DNA from: CAYLHB01 sp041908795
GTDB taxonomy: Bacteria; Patescibacteriota; Minisyncoccia; Phycocordibacterales; UBA12088
DNA length: 64,000 nt
Direction: 5' to 3'
NCBI GenBank assembly: GCA_041908795.1
Contig: JAYRER010000048.1
Span: 1-64,000, forward strand
Shown here piece after piece: positions 25,240 through 33,519 of the stretch. Every line of letters begins with the position of its first letter. Position 1 is the first letter of the stretch. Under the pieces are notes generated by a model. The model made no database searches, was not told the origin of the DNA, and was given only the letters and a program-made list of their open reading frames with translations. The position numbers were made by a program, and so were the translations under genes.

Positions 25240-27417
25240 ATGTCGGAACCTATAGTTAACGCACACATTGCCCCCCACACCCACACAGAACAGTACTTCC
25301 GCCTCCAAGAACAGCAGAAACGGGCGCTGAACCGCCTCGGCATTCGCACCCTCGCCGACCTCCTCTACCACTTCCCCACCCGCTATGAAGCGGCGGGTGA
25401 CGAGCGCACCATTGCGGGTATCGAAGCGAACGCCGATGTCGTCCTTTTCGGCACCGTACGCAAGCCCGCAACGCGCAAAACATGGAAAAGCAAGGTGCCC
25501 ATCGCAGAGGCATGGCTTGAGGACGGCACCGGAAAGCTCAAGCTCATGTGGTTCAACCAGCCGTACATTGCCAAACTTTTGGAGGATGGGGCCACGGTCC
25601 GTGTTGCGGGAAAGGTGGTCGGTACAACAAGTAAGTACCTCGCGAACCCTGAAATTGAGCGCGTGTCCGAGCTTCCCCCGCAGGAGGATTCAATTTTTTC
25701 AACGGGAGAGAGGGCGGAGGGTGCCGAGCTCTTTGCGGTGTACCCGGAATCGTTCGGCATCACCTCCCGGTGGTTTCGCCACGCGATAGCGAAACTCCTC
25801 AATGAAAAATTGCACACCACACTACGGGACCCCATTGATGGAGCAATCCTTGCGCGCTACCACCTACCGACACTTGAGAGCGCGCTCGTATGGGTACACC
25901 AACCAAAAGAGAGTAAGAATGCGCAAGCGGCGAGAAAACGCTTTGCGTTTGAAGAGGTGTTTCTGATACAGGTGGCGAAACAGCAAGCACGCCACGAGAA
26001 CGACCTTCAGCCCACTATTCCGATACCCGACGGCGCTGAACGTTCCCGTGCATTTATCGCCCGCTTGCCGTTTACCCTCACAGAAGGCCAGGAGCATGCG
26101 GTGGCCTCAATCCTCACAGACATGGCACATCCTCCCGCGATGAGCCGGCTCCTTGAGGGCGATGTGGGAAGCGGAAAGACCGCCGTTGCCGCCGCAACAG
26201 CATACGCTGTTGTCACAAGCTCCCCGAGCGGACGACCCTCGGCCACGCTTCAGGTGGCGTACATGGCCCCGACTGAAATTCTCGCGGAACAGCACTTTGC
26301 ATCCTTCATTGAACTTTTCAAACACCTCCCGATACAGGTGGGACTTATCACGAGCACCGCATGTAAAAAGTTTCCCTCAAAGGTCAGTCCGTCGAGTGCA
26401 ACAAAGGTGAGCAAAGCGCAATTCTTGAAGTGGGTTCAGAACGGCGAGATTTCCATCATCATCGGCACCCATGCGCTCGTTCAGAAGAATGTTCGCTTTC
26501 GAGACCTCGCCTACGTCATCATCGATGAACAGCACCGCTTTGGCACCGCCCAGCGCCAAGCGCTCGTGCGGAAGGACAACGTGGTGCCCCACCTCCTCTC
26601 GATGACCGCCACCCCTATTCCTCGCACGCTCGCACTCACGCTCTACGGCGACCTTGACCTCACGGTACTCGATGAAATGCCGCCCGGACGAAAGCCCGTC
26701 ATCACGGAGGTGGTCGCGAAAAGCGGGCGCGACCGCATGTACGACGCGGTGCGCCGCGAGCTCGACCGCGGGAAGCAGGTCTACGTGATATGCCCCCGCA
26801 TCGAAGACCCCGACCCACGGAAAGTCGCCGCAATACAGGCGAAGAGTGTGCGCTCGGAAGCGGCACGCTTGCGCATGAAGGAGCTCAAGGGGTACCGCAT
26901 CGGTATCCTGCACGGGCAGATGAAGCCGATCGAAAAAGATGAGGCGATGCGCGCATTCCTCACACACGAAACCGATGTGCTCGTGGCAACTTCGGTCGTT
27001 GAGGTGGGAGTGAACGTACCGAACGCAACGGTCATTGTGATAGAGGGGGCGGAACGCTTCGGTCTCGCCCAGCTCCACCAGCTCCGTGGGCGCGTGGTGC
27101 GTTCCACCGAGCAGGCGTACTGCTACGTACTCACCAGTGAAGGTGATGTAACGGGCCGCCTTCGAGCGCTCGCACGCGCGAAGAACGGCTTTGAGCTCGC
27201 CGAGCTCGACCTCAAGATTCGCGGGCCCGGGGAGCTCTACGGAAGGAGCCAGTCGGGCCTCTCCGACCTCGGCATGGAGGCGCTCAAAAACTTAAAAATG
27301 GTTGAAGCGGCTCGGATCGAAGCGGAGCGCATTGCGCGCGAAGACCCTGCGCTTGTGATGCACCCCATGTTGCGCGACGCCATCGCCTCACGCCGCGACC
27401 GTCTGCATTTTGAGTAG
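25240..27417 (+). CDS. recG: ATP-dependent DNA helicase RecG
   Basis: A branch-migration helicase that remodels stalled forks and Holliday junctions. Its 725 residues comprise an N-terminal helical part, an OB-fold wedge (about 55-145) and two RecA-like domains. Walker A is GDVGSGKT (307-314) and Walker B is DEQHRFG. Motif III MTATPIPRT, HGQMKP, VVEVGVNVPNAT and the C-terminal Q-L-R-G-R-V-V-R arginine-finger segment all match. The TRG hairpin region ARAKNGFELAELDLKIRGPGELYG is intact. An insertion between motifs Ia and Ib (about 375-395) is somewhat long. The start at 25240 is fixed by the -10 element 6 nt upstream. Confidence 0.97.
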   Translation: MSEPIVNAHIAPHTHTEQYFRLQEQQKRALNRLGIRTLADLLYHFPTRYEAAGDERTIAGIEANADVVLFGTVRKPATRKTWKSKVPIAEAWLEDGTGKLKLMWFNQPYIAKLLEDGATVRVAGKVVGTTSKYLANPEIERVSELPPQEDSIFSTGERAEGAELFAVYPESFGITSRWFRHAIAKLLNEKLHTTLRDPIDGAILARYHLPTLESALVWVHQPKESKNAQAARKRFAFEEVFLIQVAKQQARHENDLQPTIPIPDGAERSRAFIARLPFTLTEGQEHAVASILTDMAHPPAMSRLLEGDVGSGKTAVAAATAYAVVTSSPSGRPSATLQVAYMAPTEILAEQHFASFIELFKHLPIQVGLITSTACKKFPSKVSPSSATKVSKAQFLKWVQNGEISIIIGTHALVQKNVRFRDLAYVIIDEQHRFGTAQRQALVRKDNVVPHLLSMTATPIPRTLALTLYGDLDLTVLDEMPPGRKPVITEVVAKSGRDRMYDAVRRELDRGKQVYVICPRIEDPDPRKVAAIQAKSVRSEAARLRMKELKGYRIGILHGQMKPIEKDEAMRAFLTHETDVLVATSVVEVGVNVPNATVIVIEGAERFGLAQLHQLRGRVVRSTEQAYCYVLTSEGDVTGRLRALARAKNGFELAELDLKIRGPGELYGRSQSGLSDLGMEALKNLKMVEAARIEAERIAREDPALVMHPMLRDAIASRRDRLHFE

Positions 27418-27497
27418 CGAACCCGTGAGGGCTACGTGTGAGGTACTATTGGTACACTACCTTTCACTCGTTGCACAGGTAGTATATGTATCCAACC

Positions 27498-28136
27498 ATG
27501 CACACTATACGAGAACGATGGGGCACGTTAGTCGGGCTTTCCGTTGTTGTGGCGCTCTTCCTTGTCGCGTCCGTGCTCACACGCATGTATGGAGAAATGC
27601 TTAGCGAGCTCATGCAAGGTCACGAGTATGCGGGGATGTTTCTCTACGTTACCGTTACCATCGTTGCGGTGGTGCTCGCACCGTTCTCAACCATACCCCT
27701 GCTCCCGGTCGCCGTTACGTTGTGGGGACCTTTTCTTACCGCCCTACTCTCGATACTCGGTTGGACCATTGGTGCCGGGGTGGCATTTCTCGTTGCGCGC
27801 AGGTGGGGCACACGACTGGTACGGAAGATCGTTTCAATCGAACGCATCGCACGCCTCGAACGCATGGTCACGACGCACCACCCGTTCCTCACCATTACCC
27901 TCCTTCGCATGGCGGTGCCGGTTGACATTCTCTCGTACGCTCTCGGTCTATTTTCCAAGGTCAGTTTTCGAACGTACCTTGCCGCAACACTTGTGGGCGT
28001 GACACCGTTTGCGTTCGTGTTTGCGTATGTCGGAACACTCACCCTCACCAGACAACTCCTCATCCTTCTCTGCGTCGGGCTCGCGCTCGTGTTCATACAC
28101 ATTCAAGAACCCTTGGCAAAACCCCCAAGTTCTTAA
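27498..28136 (+). CDS. VTT-domain (TVP38/DedA-type) membrane protein
   Basis: About 212 residues with a long N-terminal helix and a VTT (SNARE-associated) domain. The family signature runs from the P-F-S-T-I-P-L-L-P segment through GWTIGAGVAFLVARRWG (about 93-109). The typical FLTITLLRMAVPVDILSYALGL re-entrant segment is at about 136-157. Relatives move lipids, possibly undecaprenyl phosphate, across the inner membrane. That would suit the sugar locus that follows, but it is inference. An in-frame ATG at 27486 is also possible; TATGTA ending 7 nt before 27498 favours the shorter form. It is followed by a perfect palindrome. Confidence 0.85.
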   Translation: MHTIRERWGTLVGLSVVVALFLVASVLTRMYGEMLSELMQGHEYAGMFLYVTVTIVAVVLAPFSTIPLLPVAVTLWGPFLTALLSILGWTIGAGVAFLVARRWGTRLVRKIVSIERIARLERMVTTHHPFLTITLLRMAVPVDILSYALGLFSKVSFRTYLAATLVGVTPFAFVFAYVGTLTLTRQLLILLCVGLALVFIHIQEPLAKPPSS

Positions 28137-28146
28137 AGTGTCAAAA

Positions 28147-28182
28147 CATTCGTTTAGAACGCTATAGCGTTCTAAACGAATG
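28147..28182. repeat. 36-bp perfect palindrome
   Basis: The 18-bp arm CATTCGTTTAGAACGCTA is joined directly to its reverse complement. It starts 11 bp after the VTT-protein stop. It has no T-run on the plus strand, so it is either a structure-only terminator or a protein-binding palindrome. Confidence 0.75.
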
Positions 28183-28280
28183 ACTGCCAATAAAACAAAA
28201 TAACAGTGAAGCTGTTGCTGAGATATAGGGATAGTATATGCCTCAAAATACGACCAATGCGTGCAAAGTTGTGTATAAAA

Positions 28281-28304
28281 TTACGTAATCGTTTACGTAA
28301 TTCT
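28281..28304. repeat. ATTACGTAAT palindrome, second copy
   Basis: AATTACGTAA and TTACGTAATT flank TCGT. It differs from the copy at 21192-21217 by one central base (GTTT for GATT) and a shorter outer arm. It lies between the VTT gene and the broken gene at 28337. Confidence 0.7.
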
Positions 28305-28336
28305 TTTGTGCTATCTTCGCGCGTACCACGCAGTCA

Positions 28337-28720
28337 TTAGAGTATGTTGAGGGCGCCTTCGAGGAGCGAGCGCATCACCGTGGCATCACCTGCGGGAATG
28401 AGCGAGCCCTTGCGATACTCAACGGTTCCGATGATGGTTTTGAGTACCGCGCGTGCGGCGACGAGGTTGCCCTTCCCTCCCTTCTTGATGAGCCCCTCGG
28501 CGACGAGGACACGGCCGTTGATCCACGCGGCAAGTCAGTGGGGAATATCCGCACTCTTGGTGTACGCGTGCAGGAGTGCGAGGTAGTCGAGCGTGGTCTG
28601 CTCCTCCCCACCCCTACTCGTGGTGTCGACCATGCCGTCGCCATCGAAGTCGAGCTCGATAAAGGGCACACTGTCTTGAACTTTCGCGACACTTAAAACG
28701 AACCGTTGTTGAAAAACCAT
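28337..28720 (-). pseudogene. Small gene with an EF-hand-like motif, split by an in-frame TGA
   Basis: From the ATG at 28720 the frame encodes 61 residues, including DFDGDGMVD, which fits a calcium-binding D-x-D-x-D-G loop. It stops at a TGA at 28537-28535. The same frame then continues for 65 codons (LAAWINGRVLVAEGLIKK, a GTVEYRKGSLIPAGD stretch, and GALNIL at the end) to TAA at 28337. The second part has no start codon nearby and the helix seems to run across the TGA, so it looks like one 127-residue gene with a nonsense change. I do not recognise the family. The GC content of both parts is alike. Confidence 0.6.
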
Positions 28721-28765
28721 ACTTGGCCAACCAAAGCAATAGAGCCATTATGCTACACTCGGTGC

Positions 28766-30121
28766 ATGCGAGGAACTATACATGTGCTCATGGGGGCGTG
28801 GGCGTACGTGTGCCAAGAGTGGAGACGTGCGCACGTAGCTTTTAGAACCCTGTTCATAGTAGTAGCCGCCTTACATATCGCATCCGTGTTCCTTCTACCC
28901 GCATTCGGTGGGACATACTCCGGAACACAAGACCCTCTCGAGTATCGGATGATGGCAGAACATATCCTCTCCCACGGGGTGCTCTCGATTGCACACCCAT
29001 GGGAGCAGAACCCCGACATCTACCGTGGGCCCGGGTACTCGCTCTTTCTCGCTCCGCTCCTCCTACTCGATTCCACAGCCACGCTTGCCATTCTGGTACA
29101 AAAGCTGCTGCTCTTTTTGGGCGGTTTTCTTGTACTGTGGCTTGCACTCACGTTTGGATTGTCGCGACCTCTCGCATGGAGCGGAGTACTGCTCTACCTG
29201 GCAGAACCCTATCAGTGGATTCTCTCACTTCAGACCATGACCGAAACCGTATTTACCTTTCTGTTCCTACTCCTGTGCGTGGGGGTTACGTACCTCACAG
29301 TGTACCGTGCTTCACTCCAACAACAGCATCGCTGGAGTGTGAGCATTGGCCTTGCGGTAGTGGTGTCACTCGCGACACTTGCAAAGCCGACCGCGGCCAT
29401 ACTCGCCCTCCCGCTCCTTGTGTTTCTGGTTGTCTTTCACGGGTGGAAACTGGCCACCGTCGCGACGCTGGCCATAGTGGCAATGCTCAGCCCGCTTATC
29501 GTACGCAACTACATGCTGACCGGAGATATGCTACTGAGCACCACTCCCTACTACAACTATGTACAGGGGTTTGGCACCGAAGCAGAGAAGCAGGCGGTAA
29601 TCGGTACCGATAGGCGTACTGATGAGAAGGGACGACTATTTCTCATTATTGACGGCTTCACCCTTGATGGGTATGAGAACTTAAAGCGTGTGTACGCACA
29701 GGTCACCGAGCGCACCTCACTACTGGAGAGCATTGACGATCAGGTTATGTGCTCGCATCATGTCCTTTTTCATCGCTACAAGCCCCACTTTGCAATGCTG
29801 ACGCAGAACCGCTTTTCATTTCTTGACAGAACAATAGATTACGCAGGGTTTTCCTTTATGGGCATCGTGTACCTCCTTGCACTTATAGGCACGGCCACTG
29901 TTTTACGTACCCGAAAGGCCCTTTTCCCCGTGGTTGCGACGGTGGGCGCATGGTTCGCACTTATTGTCTTTGCCAACGTGTGCATGGGGTACTCGCGCAT
30001 GCTTATCCCGATGCACGGCCCACTATTTATCATGGCTCTTGCCGGACTCGCTGCGCTGTTTGGGTGTGCCCGAAGAAGCGGCATAGTTGCGCTCACGTCG
30101 GCGGTACAACGCGCGAAGTAG
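28766..30121 (+). CDS. Multi-membrane-helix GT-C-type glycosyltransferase
   Basis: A 451-residue integral membrane protein with roughly eleven helices. Early in the protein the motif GTYSGTQDPLEYRMMAEHIL resembles the catalytic acidic loop 1 of the PMT/ArnT family, and IYRGPGYSLFLAPLLLL follows as in that family. Such enzymes move sugar from a polyprenyl-phosphate donor onto lipid, glycan or protein on the outer face. TACACT (28754-28759) ends 6 nt before the ATG, so it is leaderless; the frame extends to 28706. Its last 99 bp overlap the convergent GT2 gene. Confidence 0.82.
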   Translation: MRGTIHVLMGAWAYVCQEWRRAHVAFRTLFIVVAALHIASVFLLPAFGGTYSGTQDPLEYRMMAEHILSHGVLSIAHPWEQNPDIYRGPGYSLFLAPLLLLDSTATLAILVQKLLLFLGGFLVLWLALTFGLSRPLAWSGVLLYLAEPYQWILSLQTMTETVFTFLFLLLCVGVTYLTVYRASLQQQHRWSVSIGLAVVVSLATLAKPTAAILALPLLVFLVVFHGWKLATVATLAIVAMLSPLIVRNYMLTGDMLLSTTPYYNYVQGFGTEAEKQAVIGTDRRTDEKGRLFLIIDGFTLDGYENLKRVYAQVTERTSLLESIDDQVMCSHHVLFHRYKPHFAMLTQNRFSFLDRTIDYAGFSFMGIVYLLALIGTATVLRTRKALFPVVATVGAWFALIVFANVCMGYSRMLIPMHGPLFIMALAGLAALFGCARRSGIVALTSAVQRAK

Positions 30122-30994
30122 TTGCGGTGAAAAAGGAAACAGTGCGCCTAGAAGTGCAAGAAGATAGTGTCTCCTCCCTGTCACACGAAATGCCTCGTAA
30201 AGGCGTTGAATCGCCCTTCCCTTTTTGCCCGCAAGCAAGAGCCCCATACCTGCACCATACGCAGGAGGGCCGAAATTTGCGGGACAGTGCGCCATGAAGT
30301 CATCGTGCATTTCATCAAGGAAGACGTCGAGTACTTTTGCTCGCTCGATAGAAAGTTTCAGATTTGGTCGCGCACGGTTTTTTGTCACGGAGTACTGGTC
30401 GCTGTTTGGATAGAATATCCCCAGTGGCTCCGCGTGGTAGTACGATTGTGTGCGCTTTTCTATTCTCCTAAAGAATATGAACTGCAGGTACTTTACCTCC
30501 CAGCGTGTCGTGCCGATGATGTTTCTACGAATGGTGGCGAACCCTGTTTTTATCCTGCGCTGGCCTCTCTCGCACAAAAGATCTTCGAAAGGAATCGGCC
30601 CGGTGGTACGCTCAAGACCCGTTACCTCACCGTCCGGCGTACGAAAGGGAGCTCCAACAAACCCAATGTCGGGATACTGTGTATACACCGTATGAATGGT
30701 TTCAAGTGCATGTGGAAAAAGCTCGTCGTCACTGTCCAAAAAAGCAATAATGTCGCCTCGGGCCTCGTCAATACCCCGATTTCTCGCCTTGTTCACTCCT
30801 TGGTTAGTGCCTAAGTTCACGTAGCGAATCTTGGGATGCTTGTACTTCCCCTCAAAGAGTTCCGCAGTCTTGTCCGTTGATCCATCGTCGATGACGATTA
30901 TCTCAATATCTTGGAACGTTTGTGCGAGCACACTCTCGAGCGCACGCTGTACAAAAACCTCTCGGTTATACGTCGGAATGATGACGCTTATCAT
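30023..30994 (-). CDS. GT2 family glycosyltransferase
   Basis: A 323-residue GT-A-fold enzyme. Its start ISVIIPTYNREVFVQRALES, the D-D-G-S-T-D segment (about 37-42), the nucleotide-sugar/metal motif IAFLDSDDEL (about 88-97) and ARNRGIDEARG are all standard. A C-terminal helical extension with a basic tail (about 280-323) may contact the membrane. The last 99 bp lie under the 3' end of the GT-C gene on the other strand, so both C-termini share DNA. It follows the deacetylase gene by 2 bp. Confidence 0.9.
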   Translation of the reverse strand: MISVIIPTYNREVFVQRALESVLAQTFQDIEIIVIDDGSTDKTAELFEGKYKHPKIRYVNLGTNQGVNKARNRGIDEARGDIIAFLDSDDELFPHALETIHTVYTQYPDIGFVGAPFRTPDGEVTGLERTTGPIPFEDLLCERGQRRIKTGFATIRRNIIGTTRWEVKYLQFIFFRRIEKRTQSYYHAEPLGIFYPNSDQYSVTKNRARPNLKLSIERAKVLDVFLDEMHDDFMAHCPANFGPPAYGAGMGLLLAGKKGRAIQRLYEAFRVTGRRHYLLALLGALFPFSPQLLRALYRRRERNYAASSGTPKQRSESGKSHDK

Positions 30995-30996
30995 AG

Positions 30997-31710
30997 CTAC
31001 CGAAATATCTTGTCACGAACATCGCGTGCGCGCCAGTAGAGCGGTGTGAGCATGAGGCGGAACTTCCAAAATGGAATATTGCGCGAAATGATGACCCGCG
31101 GTATGGCGTAGGGGTCGAGCGTCTCCCCGTCGTAGAGCACGCCGACGGGGCCGGTGGCATACTCGTAGTATTTCGCGGCAAACTTTTTCACCCGTGCGTC
31201 GAAGTTACCCTTGGGGTACGCAAGACCCACAACCTTCTTCTGTAAGTTGTCCTCTATGAGTTGTTTTGAGTGTGAGAGCTCGTAGTCAAGCTCACTGTCG
31301 GAGAGTGTGGTGAGGAGCGGGTGCGTGTGGGTGTGGCTCTCGATTGAAACGAGTCCGCTCGACTCAAGCTCTCGCATCTGCTCCCATGAGAGAAATCGAA
31401 ATGTGAACCCCTCGGCATTCGTGTGGTCCTTCCCCACAAAATCAGTGGCAACAAAGATGGTGGCGTGTATGTTGTGCTTTTTTAAGATTGGGAGTGCGTT
31501 GGTGAGATTGTCCTCAAGACCGTCGTCGAATGAAAATGTAACATATACACAGTTCGCAGGGCTTACCCCCATTCGTGACAAGTTTTTGACTTGGCTTACC
31601 TGCGTAGAGCTATTTTTGATCCTGTCATACTGCTGATTAAGTACATAGGGCTGTACAGCATGTACGTATGCCAAGTCAGACACCGAATGGTATGCGTAAT
31701 TGAGTAGCAT
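30997..31710 (-). CDS. NodB-type polysaccharide deacetylase
   Basis: A 237-residue CE4 metal-dependent deacetylase. Motif 1 is VTFSFDDGLEDN (about 58-69) with both Asp; the usual TFDDG Thr is Ser. Motif 2 is SIESHTHTHPLL with the two metal His. Motif 3 YPKGNFD is present. It lacks a signal peptide, so it may act on lipid-linked intermediates in the cytoplasm, as is common for such genes in sugar clusters. Its ATG overlaps the upstream epimerase stop (TAATG), so translation is coupled. Confidence 0.9.
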   Translation of the reverse strand: MLLNYAYHSVSDLAYVHAVQPYVLNQQYDRIKNSSTQVSQVKNLSRMGVSPANCVYVTFSFDDGLEDNLTNALPILKKHNIHATIFVATDFVGKDHTNAEGFTFRFLSWEQMRELESSGLVSIESHTHTHPLLTTLSDSELDYELSHSKQLIEDNLQKKVVGLAYPKGNFDARVKKFAAKYYEYATGPVGVLYDGETLDPYAIPRVIISRNIPFWKFRLMLTPLYWRARDVRDKIFR

Positions 31711-32678
31711 TACGCTGTGTTATGTTGTTTTTTGTAGTAGTCCCGCATCCACTCAACCGTGCGTCGCACACCCTCTTCAAGCGATACCGAATTTGTATGT
31801 CGTAAATCTCGCACAGATTTACTTACATCCACATGTTTGTTTTTTGTGGTAAGTATCTCACTTTCAGCATAAGAGATGAGAGAAACATCTGCATGGGTAT
31901 ACTTCCACACAAGAGTAGCCAAATCTTCAATAGAATGTTCTTCGCTTCCTCCGATATTGTAGACTTCCCCCGCCTTAAAGTTGTCCACGATATTGCTAAG
32001 AGTTCGTACACTGTCTTCAAGGAACGTGGAAGTGCGAGTATGTCCGCGATACACAGTAACCGGTAACCCATGGAGGGCGTGGTATGTAAACTTGCAATTA
32101 ACACTTCTGTAGGGATGGTACCACTCACCCGGTCCATACGTATTGAAAAGACGCACTACTACAGTTTCCGTTCCATGTTGTATTCTTGAGTTACGTACCT
32201 GTTGTTCATTTACCCACTTTGAAAGAGCGTAATCATTGAGTTGCTTGACCTCTGTGGTATCCATTACATCCTCAACCATGGTGTCGGGAAAATCCCCATA
32301 CACCTCTGAAGAAGAAAAATGTATGAGTTTAAAACGGAGCTTCTCCTGTAACCGGAGCATATGTTTTGTTCCAATAGCGTTGGAGCGCCAGACTTGCTCA
32401 TAAAAATCCTCTCCATTCCACCTCCCAAACTCCGCCGCCGCGTGGTACACAAAGTCAAAGGTGCCATGCTTCTCGAACACCCGCTCAATTTGACGATAGT
32501 CGCCAACATCACAACGTGAGTAAGAAGCCTCTGTTTTTGACATTTCATGTTCCCACCCAACCTCTCCTGGAGCGTGTTCCAAATCAACCCCAAACACGCT
32601 ATGGCCTTTCTCTGTAAGCATAGCAACAAGCCATGTACCCACCACCCCACGAGATCCAGTCACAAGTATTCTCGACAT
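31710..32678 (-). CDS. NAD-dependent sugar-nucleotide epimerase/dehydratase (SDR)
   Basis: A 322-residue extended SDR. The Rossmann motif is TGSRGVVGTWL (about 7-17). The catalytic Ser region is FSSSEVYGD and the active-site Y-x-x-x-K is YALSKW. The late motif NIGGSEEHSIEDLA is typical of UDP-sugar epimerases and GDP-sugar enzymes. The exact substrate cannot be read from sequence. TAATAT (32686-32691) ends 7 nt before the ATG, so it probably heads the unit with the deacetylase and GT2 genes. Confidence 0.9.
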   Translation of the reverse strand: MSRILVTGSRGVVGTWLVAMLTEKGHSVFGVDLEHAPGEVGWEHEMSKTEASYSRCDVGDYRQIERVFEKHGTFDFVYHAAAEFGRWNGEDFYEQVWRSNAIGTKHMLRLQEKLRFKLIHFSSSEVYGDFPDTMVEDVMDTTEVKQLNDYALSKWVNEQQVRNSRIQHGTETVVVRLFNTYGPGEWYHPYRSVNCKFTYHALHGLPVTVYRGHTRTSTFLEDSVRTLSNIVDNFKAGEVYNIGGSEEHSIEDLATLVWKYTHADVSLISYAESEILTTKNKHVDVSKSVRDLRHTNSVSLEEGVRRTVEWMRDYYKKQHNTA

Positions 32679-32706
32679 ATAAGGAATATTACATCAACAT
32701 TTTCAT

Positions 32707-33519
32707 TTATTCCACTCGCTTTGCCAAAAAAACAAGGTGCCTTCCTAAAGGCAGTGCTGTTCTGCCAAGCGCTTGTTCGAAGGAAATAATGAGCCACCGC
32801 AGAGGTGCAAGGTGTAAAGGATACTTCAATAATGTATCAAAATACGGTCCGTCAACGTAGGAGCAGTACCTCACTTTTTTGACATCAAACCCATGCTGTT
32901 CAAGACTGGCTCGCAAACTTGTTCTACTAAATTCCCGTACATGTGCATCACCGTGACGTGCGAGCTCTTCAATAGTGAAATGCTCAAGTGAGTGGAACGA
33001 CCGATACCCCAGCGTCCGCATGAGTCGACCCCACCACGTGCCATCGGCATTGTAGTTTGGTGTGGTGAGAAGCAAGTAGCCCCCGGGCTTGATGAGGCGA
33101 CGCAATTCTTTCAGCATGGCGTCTTTATCGTGCACATGCTCTATCACCTCGGAGCTGATAGCGACATCAAATGAAGCATCATCTGCTGGTATTCTTTCGC
33201 CAACCGATGCAGTGAACGTTATGTGCTCCGCTTCACAAAGTGCTTTTTGCTTGTTTGCTTCGGTAATGAAGCTCTCAGCGATATCTACACCGAGCCCCTT
33301 ATGAATGGTGTCGCGCGCACGAAGAAGTTGGCGCCCTGTTGCACAACCCACATCGATAACCGCCTCATGTGGCACGGTCCGAAGCAATCGATCGATTGCC
33401 TCCTCTCGCACATAGTTGGTGAGACCCACGCGGTGTGTAGGTTGAAACTTGTACCCTCCGTAGAGGTACGCTTTCTCTTTTCCAAACTGCTCCCACATTA
33501 GTTTGTAGCTACTACTCAT
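32707..33519 (-). CDS. Class I SAM-dependent methyltransferase
   Basis: A 270-residue Rossmann-fold methyltransferase. Motif I AVIDVGCATGRQLL (about 52-65) binds SAM, D-I-A-E-S-F holds the acidic ribose contact, and EVIEHVHDKDAML with GGYLLLTTPNYN are the later motifs. It resembles UbiG-type enzymes found in sugar clusters, which methylate glycan hydroxyls or carboxyls; the substrate is unknown. Its start overlaps the upstream GT4 stop by 8 bp. Confidence 0.9.
   Translation of the reverse strand: MSSSYKLMWEQFGKEKAYLYGGYKFQPTHRVGLTNYVREEAIDRLLRTVPHEAVIDVGCATGRQLLRARDTIHKGLGVDIAESFITEANKQKALCEAEHITFTASVGERIPADDASFDVAISSEVIEHVHDKDAMLKELRRLIKPGGYLLLTTPNYNADGTWWGRLMRTLGYRSFHSLEHFTIEELARHGDAHVREFSRTSLRASLEQHGFDVKKVRYCSYVDGPYFDTLLKYPLHLAPLRWLIISFEQALGRTALPLGRHLVFLAKRVE

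Noticed and set aside
20461..28720. Alternative genetic code with TGA as a sense codon
   Set aside because: pilB, the channel gene and the GT4 at 38607 end in TGA at the expected length, and Trp is encoded by TGG throughout. Two nonsense codons in small genes do not support recoding.
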